DNA of 64,000 nucleotides from Thermomicrobiales bacterium (GCA_037045155.1 JBAOIG010000003.1:1-64000), one strand, 5' to 3'. Shown: positions 19,213-28,793, counted from the stretch's first letter. Translations and numbers: made by a program. Notes: generated by a model not told the origin, from the letters alone.

Positions 19213-20022
19213 GTGGCGCTTCGGATCGCGATCGACAACAGGCTGGAGACTGCCCGGCTGACCTATCCGTTCGAGGCGGGTTGGGTCGAGCAAGGAGGAG
19301 TTTCCCTTGTCGAGGGCCTGACCTCGACCCGGGCGGCCGACGTGGATATCGCCCTGCTCGACAGCGTTTCGGCGCTCTCGATGCTGGCGAATTTCGCCGT
19401 CCTGTCCGATCTGGCGCTTGTCACCCGGCGGGCGACGATGCTGACACTGGCAACCCATACGCGGCCGGACGATGTCGATGATGTCGCGGTGTCGCTCGCA
19501 GGGGTCTCGCCGGCCGGACGCGCGGTGGCGCTAGCGACACTGCAGCCATTCTATGGCATCCGCGCGAGAGAATGGTCGGAGGAGACGTTCCCCGTTGACA
19601 CGGAACACGCCGTCGTCAGCGAGGGGCCGGCCGCCCTGATCCTGGCCGGGGATGAGGAGACCCACCAGGAAGACCTCGGGCGAGCCTGGTATCTGCTCAC
19701 CGACACGCCATTCGTCAGCCACATCTGCGTCGTCCGTCGAGGACTACTCTCTCGAGACCCGGTAGCTGTAGCCGAGGCGGCCGGGTATCTGGTCGCCTCG
19801 CTCGAAGCGGGAAACGAGCGTGGGCGCGAGTTGCGGCGCGATATGGCGAAGCGATACGACATCGATCGCGACCTGCTGGTCGAAGTGATGGCCGACCAGG
19901 AGTGGGAGTTGACGGCGGAAGGAGTCTCTGGCCTCGCTCTGCTGGCTCGCCGCTCCGGCCTCACCAGCGGCCCGGCGCTGGAGCGCGCGGTTGTGCGGGT
20001 CAGGACGAGCAAGGCAGGCTAG
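19213..20022 (+). CDS. MqnA/MqnD-family-like protein (menaquinone pathway type fold)
   Basis: 269 residues with a GTG start at 19213; a weak GGAGAGAGG lies about 10 bases upstream. The N-terminal strand RIAIDNRLETARLTYPFEAGW and the internal VDIALLDSVSALSM resemble the substrate-binding two-lobed fold of chorismate dehydratase MqnA and of MqnD, where a short Asp/Ser segment recognises the ligand. Later LATLQPFYGIRAREW and the C-terminal helical region fit that size class (about 270 residues). Homology is judged from pattern only. A periplasmic-binding-like protein of another pathway is the main alternative. No other menaquinone genes are nearby. Confidence 0.4.
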   Translation: MALRIAIDNRLETARLTYPFEAGWVEQGGVSLVEGLTSTRAADVDIALLDSVSALSMLANFAVLSDLALVTRRATMLTLATHTRPDDVDDVAVSLAGVSPAGRAVALATLQPFYGIRAREWSEETFPVDTEHAVVSEGPAALILAGDEETHQEDLGRAWYLLTDTPFVSHICVVRRGLLSRDPVAVAEAAGYLVASLEAGNERGRELRRDMAKRYDIDRDLLVEVMADQEWELTAEGVSGLALLARRSGLTSGPALERAVVRVRTSKAG

Positions 20023-20135
20023 CGCGGCGATCGGCCGGCCGGTCGCCGGGACTGACAACGCGACGTAACCTTATGGGTGAGATTTGGCGACTCGACGGTG
20101 AGTCGCCGCGCGGCGTGAAAGGAACGGCGGCCAGG

Positions 20136-21692
20136 ATGTCACTTCGAGCAGCATTTCAGAACGAACCGTATACCGATTTCGCGGTCGAGGAGAATCGCGC
20201 GGCAATGCGTGCCGCGCTCGACGAAGTCGGCGCCCAGCTCGGCCAGCGCTACCCGCTGATCATCGGTGGCGAACGGCGTGAGACGGGTGAGTGGATCACC
20301 TCGACCAACCCGGGCAATCCGTCGCAGGTGGTTGGCGAGGTCGCCAGAGGGCGAGCCAGCGACGTCGAGGACGCGATCGTGGCGGCCGAGAAGGCGTTCA
20401 AGAGCTGGAAGCGGATGAGCGCCACTGGTCGGGCCAGCACGCTGTTCAAGATGGCCGGCATCCTCCGTCGGCGTCGGCTCGAGCTGGCCGCCTGGATGGT
20501 CTTCGAGCTGGACAAGCCGTGGGATGAGGCCGAGGGTGAGATCGCCGAAGCGATCGACTTCCTGGAATGGTATGGCCGCAAGGCGTTCGAGCTGGGTCAG
20601 CCGGTGCCGCTTGCCCATCTGGCAAACGAAGCGACCCAGATGATCTATGTCCCGCTCGGCATCGGAGTGGTCATCCCCCCCTGGAATTTCCCCTGCGCGA
20701 TCCTGACCGGGATGACGATGGCCCCCATCGCGGCCGGCAATGTCGTGATCCTCAAGCCGGCCAGCAACACCCCGGTCATCGGCTACAAGATGGTCGAGAT
20801 CATGGAGGAGGCTGGCGTCCCGGCCGGAGTAATCAACTTTCTGCCCGGCAGCGGTAGCGAGATCGGCGACGCGCTGGTCGAGCATCCGAAGACGCGGTTC
20901 GTTGCCTTCACCGGCTCGAAGGACGTTGGTGTGCGGATCTACGAGCGGGCGGCGAAGCTCCAGCCGGGCCAGCGCTGGCTTAAGCGGGTGACAGCCGAGA
21001 TGGGCGGCAAGGACGCGATCATCGTCAACAACGACGCGGACCTCGATGCGGCGGCCGAGGGAATCGTCACCTCGGCGTTCGGCTTCAGCGGCCAGAAGTG
21101 CTCGGCCTGCTCGCGGGCGATCATTCACCAGGATGTCTACGATTCGCTGGTGGACAAGGTCGTCAAGCGCGCCGAGGCGGCGGTTTCTGTCGGCCCTGGT
21201 GTCGATGGCGAGGCGTCGATGGGCGCTGTCGTCGACAAGAAGCAGTACGATCAGATCCTGAAGTACATCGAGATCGGCAAGGGCGAGAGCCGGCTGGTCC
21301 TCGGCGGCGAGCCGGCGGCAGAAGAGGGCTACTACGTTGAGCCGACGATCTTCGCCGACGTCCCGCGAGATGCCCGAATCGCCTGCGAGGAGATCTTCGG
21401 CCCGGTGCTCGCGCTGGTGAAGGCGCGGGATTTCGATGACGCGCTGGACATTGCCAACGACTCCGAATACGGCTTGACCGGCTCGGTCTACGCCCGCGAT
21501 CGGGCCGTGCTGGAGAAGGCGCGCGAGGAGTTCGAGGTCGGCAACCTGTATCTGAACCGCAAGTCCACCGGGGCAATGATGGGGGTTCACCCGTTCGGCG
21601 GGATGAAGCTGAGCGGGACGAACACGAAGGGCGGCAGCCCGGACTATCTGCTGGCCTTCGTCGAGGCCAAGTCGGTCGGCGAGCTGCTGTAG
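20136..21692 (+). CDS. pruA: L-glutamate gamma-semialdehyde (P5C) dehydrogenase
   Basis: 518 residues from the ATG at 20136, which has AGGAACGG upstream; an earlier ATG at 20073 in frame is less likely. Aldehyde dehydrogenase features: PPWNFPCAILTGM (cofactor loop), KPASNTPVIGYKM, FTGSKDVGVRIYERA, the catalytic base Glu288 in AEMGGKDA and the nucleophile Cys322 in GQKCSACSR; EEIFGPVLAL and HPFGGMKLSGTNTKGG near the end fit the RocA/PruA branch. It oxidises L-glutamate semialdehyde, the product of proline dehydrogenase, to glutamate. The partner enzyme lies 420 bases downstream, separated by a repeat element. Confidence 0.92.
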   Translation: MSLRAAFQNEPYTDFAVEENRAAMRAALDEVGAQLGQRYPLIIGGERRETGEWITSTNPGNPSQVVGEVARGRASDVEDAIVAAEKAFKSWKRMSATGRASTLFKMAGILRRRRLELAAWMVFELDKPWDEAEGEIAEAIDFLEWYGRKAFELGQPVPLAHLANEATQMIYVPLGIGVVIPPWNFPCAILTGMTMAPIAAGNVVILKPASNTPVIGYKMVEIMEEAGVPAGVINFLPGSGSEIGDALVEHPKTRFVAFTGSKDVGVRIYERAAKLQPGQRWLKRVTAEMGGKDAIIVNNDADLDAAAEGIVTSAFGFSGQKCSACSRAIIHQDVYDSLVDKVVKRAEAAVSVGPGVDGEASMGAVVDKKQYDQILKYIEIGKGESRLVLGGEPAAEEGYYVEPTIFADVPRDARIACEEIFGPVLALVKARDFDDALDIANDSEYGLTGSVYARDRAVLEKAREEFEVGNLYLNRKSTGAMMGVHPFGGMKLSGTNTKGGSPDYLLAFVEAKSVGELL

Positions 21693-22111
21693 GAGCGCGG
21701 CTGGGCAGGGGCGACCCGCTTGCCTGTCATCCTTCACTCCGTTCAGGATGACAGAGAAATGGGAAGCTGCCGGCCTGCCATATTCACTGCGGTCGCCTAC
21801 TCAGTGCAGCGACTAGCATGATGCGTCCTGTATTGTGGTGCGACAGCCACCACCGCTCGTTGTCATTCCGAGCCGCAGCGAGGAATCTCCCCTGGCTGGA
21901 TACAGTCGAACGCAGGGAGATCCTTCGGCTGCGCGGGCGCCATCGCCCAGGGGGCACCCGCGCAGAGGATGACAAAGGACAGGGAGGCTATCGACGTGAC
22001 AGTTCATACTGGTTGATGCACTCAGGATGACGAAGGAACGAGTCGCCTGTCGCTTGAACGGATCGTCCAGCCTGCTTCCGAGGTGGGCCGAATTGGAAGG
22101 AAGGACCCGCC
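21693..22111. repeat. MITE-like repeat between pruA and proline dehydrogenase gene
   Basis: The stretch from about 21,729 to 21,802 is nearly identical to about 30,003-30,070. From 21,811 a unit starts with the terminal sequence GACTAGCATGATGCGTC and continues with the shared core CATTCCGAGCCGCAGCGAGG, ending in a degenerate inverted end near 22,000-22,014. The same family makes up the array at 28,881-29,899. No coding frame in it is convincing. It separates two genes of one pathway that are often adjacent. Confidence 0.75.
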
Positions 22112-23089
22112 GTGGCGTCTGCAACCGTATCGGCTAGCCAGTCCCTGCCGGCCAGGCTGTCGGCGATGGTCAACCCGGTTTTCCGCAAGGGCATCCTGCT
22201 GGCGACGCACAACCGTCTCGTCGCCAAGGTTGTCCGACGCTATGGAATGCGGCTCGGCGGCAACCGTTTTGTGGCTGGTGAGGATCTCGACCAGGCTGTG
22301 CCGGTGCTCCGGCGGCTCAACGAGCAGGGCCTGCTGACCAACACAACGCTGCTCGGCGAGGCAGTGCGCGACGAGCGCGCCGTCGCGGCCGTCGTCGGTG
22401 AATATGTCCGGCTGCTCGACCGAATCCAGGCCGAGGGGTTGAAGACCAACATTGCGCTCAAGCTGACCCACCTGGGGCTGGATCTCGGCGAAGATGTCGC
22501 CTATGCCAACGTCGAGCGACTGGTTGCGCACGCTGCAACGGTCGGCAACTTCATCCGGATCGACATGGAGGAGTCGGCGCGTGTCGACCCGACGCTGCGG
22601 ATCTACCGCCGGCTGCGCGCGGCCGGCCACGACAATGTCGGCGCCGTCCTCCAGTCGGCCTTGCTGAGGACTCCGGCGGACCTCGAATCGCTGCTGGCGC
22701 TCAAGCCTAACCTCCGGCTGGTGAAGGGCGCCTATCTCGAATCGCCAGCGATCGCGCACCAGAAGAAGACAGACGTCGATGCCGCCTACGTGCGACTTGC
22801 CGAGCGGATGCTGCTCGAAAATAGCTTCACCGCGATCGCGACGCACGACGAGAAGATCATCGACTACATGATCAGCTTCGCCGCGCAGCATGGGCTGACC
22901 AGCGATAGCTTCGAGATTCAGATGCTCTATGGAATCCGGAGCCAGTATCAGCTCGATCTGGTTCGGCGCGGATTCCGCGTTCTGGTTGCCAGCCCCTACG
23001 GCGCAGAGTGGTATTTCTACCTGATGCGTCGGTTGGCTGAACGGCCGGCCAACGTCATGTTCCTCCTGCGCGGGATCGCCCGGCGCTAG
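22112..23089 (+). CDS. Proline dehydrogenase (FAD-dependent)
   Basis: 325 residues, GTG start at 22112 with GGAAGGAAGG 10 bases before it. The barrel features of the PRODH family are present: NIALKLTHLGLD, IRIDMEESARVDPTLRIY, LRLVKGAYLES, AIATHDEKIIDYM, FEIQMLYGIRSQ, and the C-terminal signature WYFYLMRRLAERPANV, in which the RRLAERP arginines bind the proline carboxylate. It oxidises proline to pyrroline-5-carboxylate, passing electrons to quinone. It is the short monofunctional type found in Gram-positive-like bacteria, Deinococcus and Chloroflexota. With pruA upstream it forms the proline degradation pathway. Confidence 0.92.
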   Translation: MASATVSASQSLPARLSAMVNPVFRKGILLATHNRLVAKVVRRYGMRLGGNRFVAGEDLDQAVPVLRRLNEQGLLTNTTLLGEAVRDERAVAAVVGEYVRLLDRIQAEGLKTNIALKLTHLGLDLGEDVAYANVERLVAHAATVGNFIRIDMEESARVDPTLRIYRRLRAAGHDNVGAVLQSALLRTPADLESLLALKPNLRLVKGAYLESPAIAHQKKTDVDAAYVRLAERMLLENSFTAIATHDEKIIDYMISFAAQHGLTSDSFEIQMLYGIRSQYQLDLVRRGFRVLVASPYGAEWYFYLMRRLAERPANVMFLLRGIARR

Positions 23090-23166
23090 GCGCGAAGACG
23101 CTTGCCAACCGGGTTCCACCGCCGATAATGCCAACCGAGGGTATGGCGTGAGCGAAGGGATTCCCA

Positions 23167-24798
23167 GTGGCGACAAGCTATGACGTGCTGATTCGTGGCG
23201 GCAAGGTGATCGATGGGACCGGCAACCCGTGGTTCTACGGAGATGTGGCGCTTGCTGGCGATCGTGTCGCCGCAGTGGCGCCGCGCGGACGGATCGACCC
23301 GGCTAACGCGCGCGAGGTCGTTGATGCCGCCGGCCACGTCGTCAGCCCCGGCTTCATCGACATCCAGTCGCACTCAATCCTGCCGCTCTTCGCCGAGGGT
23401 CGATCGCTGTCGAAAATCACCCAGGGGGTGACGACCGAGATCATGGGCGAAGGGTGGACTCCCTCCCCTTTCGGCGGACGTATCACCAGCCCGCTCGGCT
23501 CATCGATCGTTTCGGCCGACGCTACCGATGAGTGGGAGTCCCGCGCGCGTGGCTGGACGCGATTTCGCGCCTGGCTGGAGGCGATCGAGCAGCGTGGCGC
23601 GTCGGTCAACATCGGCTCGTTCGTCGGCGGCGCGACGGTGCGCGAATACGCCATGGGCTGGGACATGCGCGAGGCGACGACCGACGAGCTGGCGACGATG
23701 AAGCGTGTCATGGACGAGTGCATGCGCGAAGGGGCATTCGGCGTCGCGGCGGCGCTGATCTACCCTCCCGGCTCCTACGCAACTACCGATGAATTGGTTG
23801 AGGTCTGCAAGGTCATTGCGAGCCACGGCGGGGTCTACATCAGCCACATCCGCTCGGAGGCCGATCTCCTGCTGGAGGGAATGGCCGAAGCGATCGAGAT
23901 TGGCCGGCGTTCCGGCGTCGCGGTCGAGGTCTATCACCTCAAGGCGTCGGGCAAGCAGAGCTGGCAGTTGATGCCGCGCGCGATGGAGATGATCGACGAG
24001 GCGCGTGCCGCCGGGATCGACATCACCTCCGACATGTACCCCTATGTCGCCAGCGGAACGGGACTCACGACCCTGGTCCCGAACTGGGCATCCGAGGGGG
24101 GCAAGCTCTATGAGAATCTCGCCGACGACCGCGTCTGGGCGGTGATGCGCGCCGAGATGATCGACCCGCCGCTCGAAGCGCCATCGATGTCACGCGCGCA
24201 GAATCTCGAAGGGGTGATGCCGGTCGGGTTCGTCCGCAGTGAGAACCGGCACTATATCGGCAAGCGTCTGCCGGAGATCGCTGCCGAACGCGGCGAGGAG
24301 TGGCCTGACACTGTCCGGGCCATGCTTCTCTCCGAGCATCAGCGTATCTCGACGATCTTCTTCATGATGAGCGAGGAAAACGTCCGTCGCCAGCTGACGC
24401 AGCCGTGGATCAAGATCAGCACCGACGCGGGCGGCCTCGACCCTGTGGGCCAGACAAACCCGACTCACCCGCGCGCATACGGGACATACCCCCGCGTCCT
24501 CGGCCACTACGTCCGCGACGAAGGCATCCTGCCGCTGGAGGACGCCATACGTAAGATGACCTCGTCCGTTGCCGATCGGCTGAGCCTGCGCGATCGCGGA
24601 ATGCTTCGCGAGGGGATGCTGGCCGACATCATCGTCTTCGACCCGGAGACGGTGCGCGATAACGCGACGTTCACCGACCCCCACCGGCTCTCGACCGGTA
24701 TCCGTGATGTCTGGGTCAACGGCGGGCGTGTGCTGCGCGAAGGCCTGCACACCGGCGCGATGCCCGGCCGGATCGTCGACGGGCCTGGCCGACGCTAA
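23167..24798 (+). CDS. N-acyl-D-amino-acid deacylase (D-aminoacylase), amidohydrolase superfamily
   Basis: 543 residues with a GTG start at 23167. Amidohydrolase features: VLIRGGKVIDGTGNPW, DAAGHVVSPGFIDIQSHS (metal-binding loop, with QSH in place of the usual HxH), TQGVTTEIMGEGWTPSP, YISHIRSEADLLLEGM and VEVYHLKASGKQSW, then STDAGG near the fourth metal-ligand position and MLREGMLADIIVFDPETV. This matches D-aminoacylase/D-glutamate deacylase enzymes that release D-amino acids from N-acyl derivatives. It sits between proline catabolism and a peptide transporter. A dihydroorotase-like or N-acyl-D-aspartate specificity cannot be separated by eye. Confidence 0.85.
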   Translation: MATSYDVLIRGGKVIDGTGNPWFYGDVALAGDRVAAVAPRGRIDPANAREVVDAAGHVVSPGFIDIQSHSILPLFAEGRSLSKITQGVTTEIMGEGWTPSPFGGRITSPLGSSIVSADATDEWESRARGWTRFRAWLEAIEQRGASVNIGSFVGGATVREYAMGWDMREATTDELATMKRVMDECMREGAFGVAAALIYPPGSYATTDELVEVCKVIASHGGVYISHIRSEADLLLEGMAEAIEIGRRSGVAVEVYHLKASGKQSWQLMPRAMEMIDEARAAGIDITSDMYPYVASGTGLTTLVPNWASEGGKLYENLADDRVWAVMRAEMIDPPLEAPSMSRAQNLEGVMPVGFVRSENRHYIGKRLPEIAAERGEEWPDTVRAMLLSEHQRISTIFFMMSEENVRRQLTQPWIKISTDAGGLDPVGQTNPTHPRAYGTYPRVLGHYVRDEGILPLEDAIRKMTSSVADRLSLRDRGMLREGMLADIIVFDPETVRDNATFTDPHRLSTGIRDVWVNGGRVLREGLHTGAMPGRIVDGPGRR

Positions 24799-24814
24799 CC
24801 GACAGACGGGCGCT

Positions 24815-24835
24815 GGGAGCGACATTGTCGCTCCC
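24815..24835 (+). terminator. Hairpin after the D-aminoacylase gene (possible terminator)
   Basis: A perfect 10-bp stem, GGGAGCGACA with its complement TGTCGCTCCC, lies 17 bases after the D-aminoacylase stop. It has no downstream T-run, so it could be a Rho-dependent stabiliser or a processing hairpin rather than a classical intrinsic terminator. Confidence 0.4.
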
Positions 24836-24893
24836 AATGCCCGGCCCCAGCGCAATATCCTGTGCAAATCTTCATAGTCTCGTCGTTACTATG

Positions 24894-24922
24894 TTGACGG
24901 ATCGAAAGGCTGCGTCTAGCAT
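24894..24922 (+). promoter_or_regulatory. Predicted sigma70-type promoter for the peptide ABC transporter
   Basis: TTGACG (24894-24899), a 17-base spacer, and TAGCAT (24917-24922). It lies about 105 bases before the GTG of the solute-binding protein gene. The -10 box matches the consensus at four of six positions. It is a prediction by eye only. Confidence 0.5.
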
Positions 24923-25025
24923 CGGTGTAATCCGCTGTTCCGTGATCCGCCCGCAGACCGTGTTGTTGCTCGTGAGGTGAGTGACTTGCAGGTCTGTTGT
25001 GCGTAACCTTTGGGGAGGTAGCGAC

Positions 25026-26789
25026 GTGAGCCAACGTGATACCCAGGACCTCAATGACAAGATCTACGCGAACTGGCAGCGATTCTATCGAGAAGGCCGT
25101 ATCAATCGTCGGACGCTGATGCAGGCGATGATGGTCTGGGCCGGCGCGGCGAGTGTCGGCGGACTGTTGGCCGCTTGTGGCGGCAGCGCCGAGAACACGC
25201 CCAGCGGCGGTGGAGCGGCGACTGCTCCGTCGGGCGGCGCAACGGCGCCAGCAGGCGGCGCGACTGCTCCGACGGGTGGGGCCACCGCGCCGGCAGGCGG
25301 CGCGACCGCTCCGACAGGTGGGGCGGCGACCGAGGGCGGGATGCTGAGAGTCATCCTCGACCAGAACGACTTGCCGACGATGGACCCACACATGCACAAC
25401 CTGCGCACAGGCATTATCTTCTTCTACCATACCCACGATAATCTCGGCGTCCGCAACCGCGAGACGAACCAGATCGAGCCCTGGCTGGCGGAGAGCTGGG
25501 AGAACATCGAGCCGACCGTCTGGGAGATGAAGCTGCGGTCGGACGTCAAGTTCCACAACGGTGATCCGTTCACCGCCGCGACCGTCAAGTGGAACTGGGA
25601 TCGCGTCACCAACCCGGACCAGAAGAGCCAGCAGATGGGTAACCACTCCCAGATCGCCGGAGTCGACATCGTCGACGACTACACAGTCCATGTGAAGACG
25701 AAAGCCCCATACCCGATCTTCACCGAGCGGCTGCAGAACTTCCAGATGATCCCCGAGAAGCTGGCTCAGGAGAAGGGTGATGCGTGGCTGGCCGAGAACC
25801 CCGTTGGCTCGGGGCCATACAAGTTCGTCGAGTGGAAGCATGGACAATCGATCACACTCACCCGAAACGATGATTACTGGAACAAGGACGTCAGAGCGCC
25901 ATACAAGGACCTGACTATCCGCTTCGTCCCGGGCGTCCCGACCCAGCTAGCTGAGCTCCTGGCCGGCAACGTCGATATCATTCGCGTTGTTCCCTACGAC
26001 CAGATGAAGGCAGTCGAGGATTCCGGAGTGGCGATGCCGATCACCCAGGCGATCCTGCGCGTCGGCTACACCCGGCTGGACGCGATGGGCCGTTCTGGCC
26101 CGAATCCGTTCCAGGATGTGAAGGTGCGCCACGCCGCCAATCACGCCTGCGATATTCAGGGGTATATCGATACCCTCCAGCCGGGCGGTGACCGAACGCC
26201 GGCCATGCTCAACCCGAAGCACTTCGGCTTCGACCCGTCGATCGAGCCACACGACTATAACCCCGACAAGGCCAAGCAACTGTTGACCGAGGCCGGCCAT
26301 CCGGACGGCATCGATGTCAAATGGGTTCGTGGCCCATCCTCAATGCCAAACCAGGATCAGGTCGACCAGGCAATGCAGCGAGATCTGGCGGCCGTCGGCA
26401 TCCGGTGCGAATTCGAGACGCTGAGTGACGGTAACGTCTTCACCACTCGGCACAACGAGGGCAAGGCGGGGCCGATGCACTCGTACAACTGGGGCTCGTA
26501 TTCCGTCTTCGACGCGGATGGCATCTACTGGGACCAGTTGCACACCGGCTCGATTTTCACCTACTACAGCAACCCCGAGCTTGACGCGCTCCTCGACGAA
26601 GGCCGCAGCTCGCTCGATCAGGATCACCGCAAGGAGGTCTACTCGAAGGCGCAGCGGATCGTCCGTGACGAAGCGCCGGTGATCTTCATGTGGGGATTCC
26701 ATTCCGTCTGGGGTGTCAGCAACAAGATCGACTGGAAGCCACGTCCAGACGAAATCGACATGTACTTCACCGCCAAGCCGAAGGCGTAA
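25026..26789 (+). CDS. Peptide/amino-acid ABC transporter solute-binding lipoprotein (SBP_bac_5)
   Basis: 587 residues; GTG start at 25026 with GGGGAGG before it. The N-terminus has RINRRTLMQAMM and a hydrophobic run ending at LAACGG, a lipobox with some Tat-like character, then a Gly/Ala/Thr linker with repeats of GGATAP to about residue 98. The family body follows: LDQNDLPTMDPHMHN, WLAESWENIEPTVWEMKLRSDVKFHNGDPFTA, VGSGPYKFVEWKHGQSITLTRNDDYWN, and the C-terminal IVRDEAPVIFMWGFHSVWGV. It binds peptides outside the membrane for the two permeases that follow. Confidence 0.9.
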   Translation: MSQRDTQDLNDKIYANWQRFYREGRINRRTLMQAMMVWAGAASVGGLLAACGGSAENTPSGGGAATAPSGGATAPAGGATAPTGGATAPAGGATAPTGGAATEGGMLRVILDQNDLPTMDPHMHNLRTGIIFFYHTHDNLGVRNRETNQIEPWLAESWENIEPTVWEMKLRSDVKFHNGDPFTAATVKWNWDRVTNPDQKSQQMGNHSQIAGVDIVDDYTVHVKTKAPYPIFTERLQNFQMIPEKLAQEKGDAWLAENPVGSGPYKFVEWKHGQSITLTRNDDYWNKDVRAPYKDLTIRFVPGVPTQLAELLAGNVDIIRVVPYDQMKAVEDSGVAMPITQAILRVGYTRLDAMGRSGPNPFQDVKVRHAANHACDIQGYIDTLQPGGDRTPAMLNPKHFGFDPSIEPHDYNPDKAKQLLTEAGHPDGIDVKWVRGPSSMPNQDQVDQAMQRDLAAVGIRCEFETLSDGNVFTTRHNEGKAGPMHSYNWGSYSVFDADGIYWDQLHTGSIFTYYSNPELDALLDEGRSSLDQDHRKEVYSKAQRIVRDEAPVIFMWGFHSVWGVSNKIDWKPRPDEIDMYFTAKPKA

Positions 26790-26863
26790 CCCGTCAGCAG
26801 CGGTAGTGACCGGCGCCTGATCGACGTATCAGGCGTCGGCCATCACCCGAGAGGCCATCACTC

Positions 26864-27796
26864 ATGGGCTCGTACGTCATGCACCGCGTGCTGCAGATGC
26901 TCATTGCAGTCTTCGGCATTTCGGTGATCGTGTTCATCATCACCAACATGATCGGCGACCCGGTCAACGTCCTGCTCCCGCCGGAAACTCCCTACGAGCA
27001 GCGCGAGATCTATCGCGAGCAGATGGGGTTCAACCGGCCGTTGATCGTTCAGTATGCGGACTTCTTCTCAAGCGCTGTTCGCGGCGACTTCGGCAAGTCA
27101 TTCCGCGCCGAGCGGCCGGCCCTGTCGATCGTCATGGAGCGGATGCCGGCTACGTTGCTGCTGACCGTCTCGGGGACGATCGTAGCGACGATCATTGCCA
27201 TCCCGATGGGTATCCTCTCCGCGTACAAGCGGCATACGATCTGGGACAACATCTCGACACTCTTCGTCGTCGCCGGCCAGGCGATGCCGATCTTCTGGCT
27301 GGGCCTGATGCTGATCATCATCTTCGGGGTCAACCTGAAGTGGTTGCCTCCCTCCGGGTATGGGGAGATGGGGATAGACCGGCTCAAGCACCTGATTCTG
27401 CCGACGATCGTGCTCGGCGTTTTTCTGGCGCCGGTTACCGAGCGGCTGGTGCGATCTGGCATGCTCGACGCTCTCACGCAGGATTACGTCCGCACGGCGC
27501 GGGCGAAGGGCCTGAATGAGCGGGTCGTTCTCAGCCGCCACGCCTTCCGCAACACGATGATCCCGGTTATCACCGTCCTGGGGTTGCAGTTCGGGCAGCT
27601 CCTCGGCGGCGCAGTCATCACCGAGACAGTCTTCGCCTGGCCGGGAGTCGGCCTGCTCGCGATCGATTCAATCCGCAACGCGGACTTTCCGGTGACCCAG
27701 GCGGCAGTCGTGACACTGGCGGTGATCATCAGCCTGGTCAACCTGCTGGTTGACCTTGTTGTCGGCATGATCGACCCGCGTATCCGTCCGTCATAG
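26864..27796 (+). CDS. Peptide ABC transporter permease, DppB type
   Basis: 310 residues. N-terminal MHRVLQMLIAVFGISVIVFIITNMIGDPVNVLLPP is the hallmark of DppB/OppB, followed by GFNRPLIVQYADFF, RMPATLLLTVSG and six membrane helices in total. The EAA-type loop contains LTQDYVRTARAKGLNERVVL. It forms the channel with the next gene. The gene starts 74 bases after the binding-protein stop, in the same operon. Confidence 0.92.
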   Translation: MGSYVMHRVLQMLIAVFGISVIVFIITNMIGDPVNVLLPPETPYEQREIYREQMGFNRPLIVQYADFFSSAVRGDFGKSFRAERPALSIVMERMPATLLLTVSGTIVATIIAIPMGILSAYKRHTIWDNISTLFVVAGQAMPIFWLGLMLIIIFGVNLKWLPPSGYGEMGIDRLKHLILPTIVLGVFLAPVTERLVRSGMLDALTQDYVRTARAKGLNERVVLSRHAFRNTMIPVITVLGLQFGQLLGGAVITETVFAWPGVGLLAIDSIRNADFPVTQAAVVTLAVIISLVNLLVDLVVGMIDPRIRPS

Positions 27797-27860
27797 CCGC
27801 GAGCATCATCGCGGGCTCCGGCTGCCGGGCATGCCCGATCGGCGACCGCAGGGAGGATTC

Positions 27861-28793
27861 ATGGCATCTGTTGGTTCCACGACGCCGGAGATGGTCGAGT
27901 CCGCATTCTCACCGCAGCGGACCCGACGCCGGACGTTGCGCTCCGTCCTGAAGGCCGCCTGGAAGCTGCGCATGTCGGTCGCTGGGGGACTTGTCCTGTT
28001 GATCCTGATCGCCATCGCCATTGCGGCGCCGATTCTGACTCCGTACAGCCCGGAGGAGGGGCGCATCGCTAACCGGCTCCAGCCGCCGGTCTGGCAGGGT
28101 GGCTCATGGTCGCACCCGCTTGGGACCGATGGCATCGGCCGCGACTACGCTACCCGGCTGGCGTATGGGGCACGCGTTGCGCTGACGGTCGGGCTGCTTG
28201 CGACGCTGCTTTCTGGCGCGATCGGAATTGCGCTCGGTGTGCTGGCCGGCTTCTTCGGCGGCCGGATCGACGCTGTCATCTCGACGCTGGTGAATATCAT
28301 GATGACGTTTCCGTTCATCCTGCTGGCGTTAGCGGTGATCTCCGTCCTCGGAGCGAGCTTCCTGAATGTCGTGATTGTGCTGGGGGTCGGAGCCTGGCCG
28401 ATCTATACCCGCGTGGTGAAGTTCGAGGTCGAGCGGATCAAGTCGCTGGACTATATCCAGGCCGGCCACGTGCTCGGAGCGAGCAACCTGCGGCTGATGA
28501 CCCGCCACATCCTGCCGAACCTGGTCAACGCGATCATCGTCATCGGCACCGTCCAGGTCGCCCGGCTGATCATCTCCGAAGCGTTCCTCAGCTTCCTGGG
28601 TCTCGGCATTCAGCCGCCGACGCCGAGCTGGGGCTATATGCTCCAGGAATCGCAGGCATTCATGTTCTCCTGGAGCGACCTCTGGCTGCCGACCCTGCCG
28701 GGGCTGGCAATCTTCATCACCGCGCTGTCGATCAACTTCGTCGGCGACGGACTGCGCGACGTGATGGATCCCCACCAGCGCGCCGCGCTGTAA
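27861..28793 (+). CDS. Peptide ABC transporter permease, DppC type
   Basis: 310 residues from the ATG at 27861, with GGGAGGATTC before it; an in-frame ATG at 27831 is less likely. The DppC hallmark HPLGTDGIGRDYATRLAYGAR lies near residues 90-110. The EAA-loop sequence LDYIQAGHVLGASNLRLMTRHILPN and SEAFLSFLGLGIQPPTPSWGYML fit the family. No ATP-binding subunit genes follow; the next 1.4 kb is repeat sequence. The ATPases must be encoded elsewhere. Confidence 0.92.
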   Translation: MASVGSTTPEMVESAFSPQRTRRRTLRSVLKAAWKLRMSVAGGLVLLILIAIAIAAPILTPYSPEEGRIANRLQPPVWQGGSWSHPLGTDGIGRDYATRLAYGARVALTVGLLATLLSGAIGIALGVLAGFFGGRIDAVISTLVNIMMTFPFILLALAVISVLGASFLNVVIVLGVGAWPIYTRVVKFEVERIKSLDYIQAGHVLGASNLRLMTRHILPNLVNAIIVIGTVQVARLIISEAFLSFLGLGIQPPTPSWGYMLQESQAFMFSWSDLWLPTLPGLAIFITALSINFVGDGLRDVMDPHQRAAL

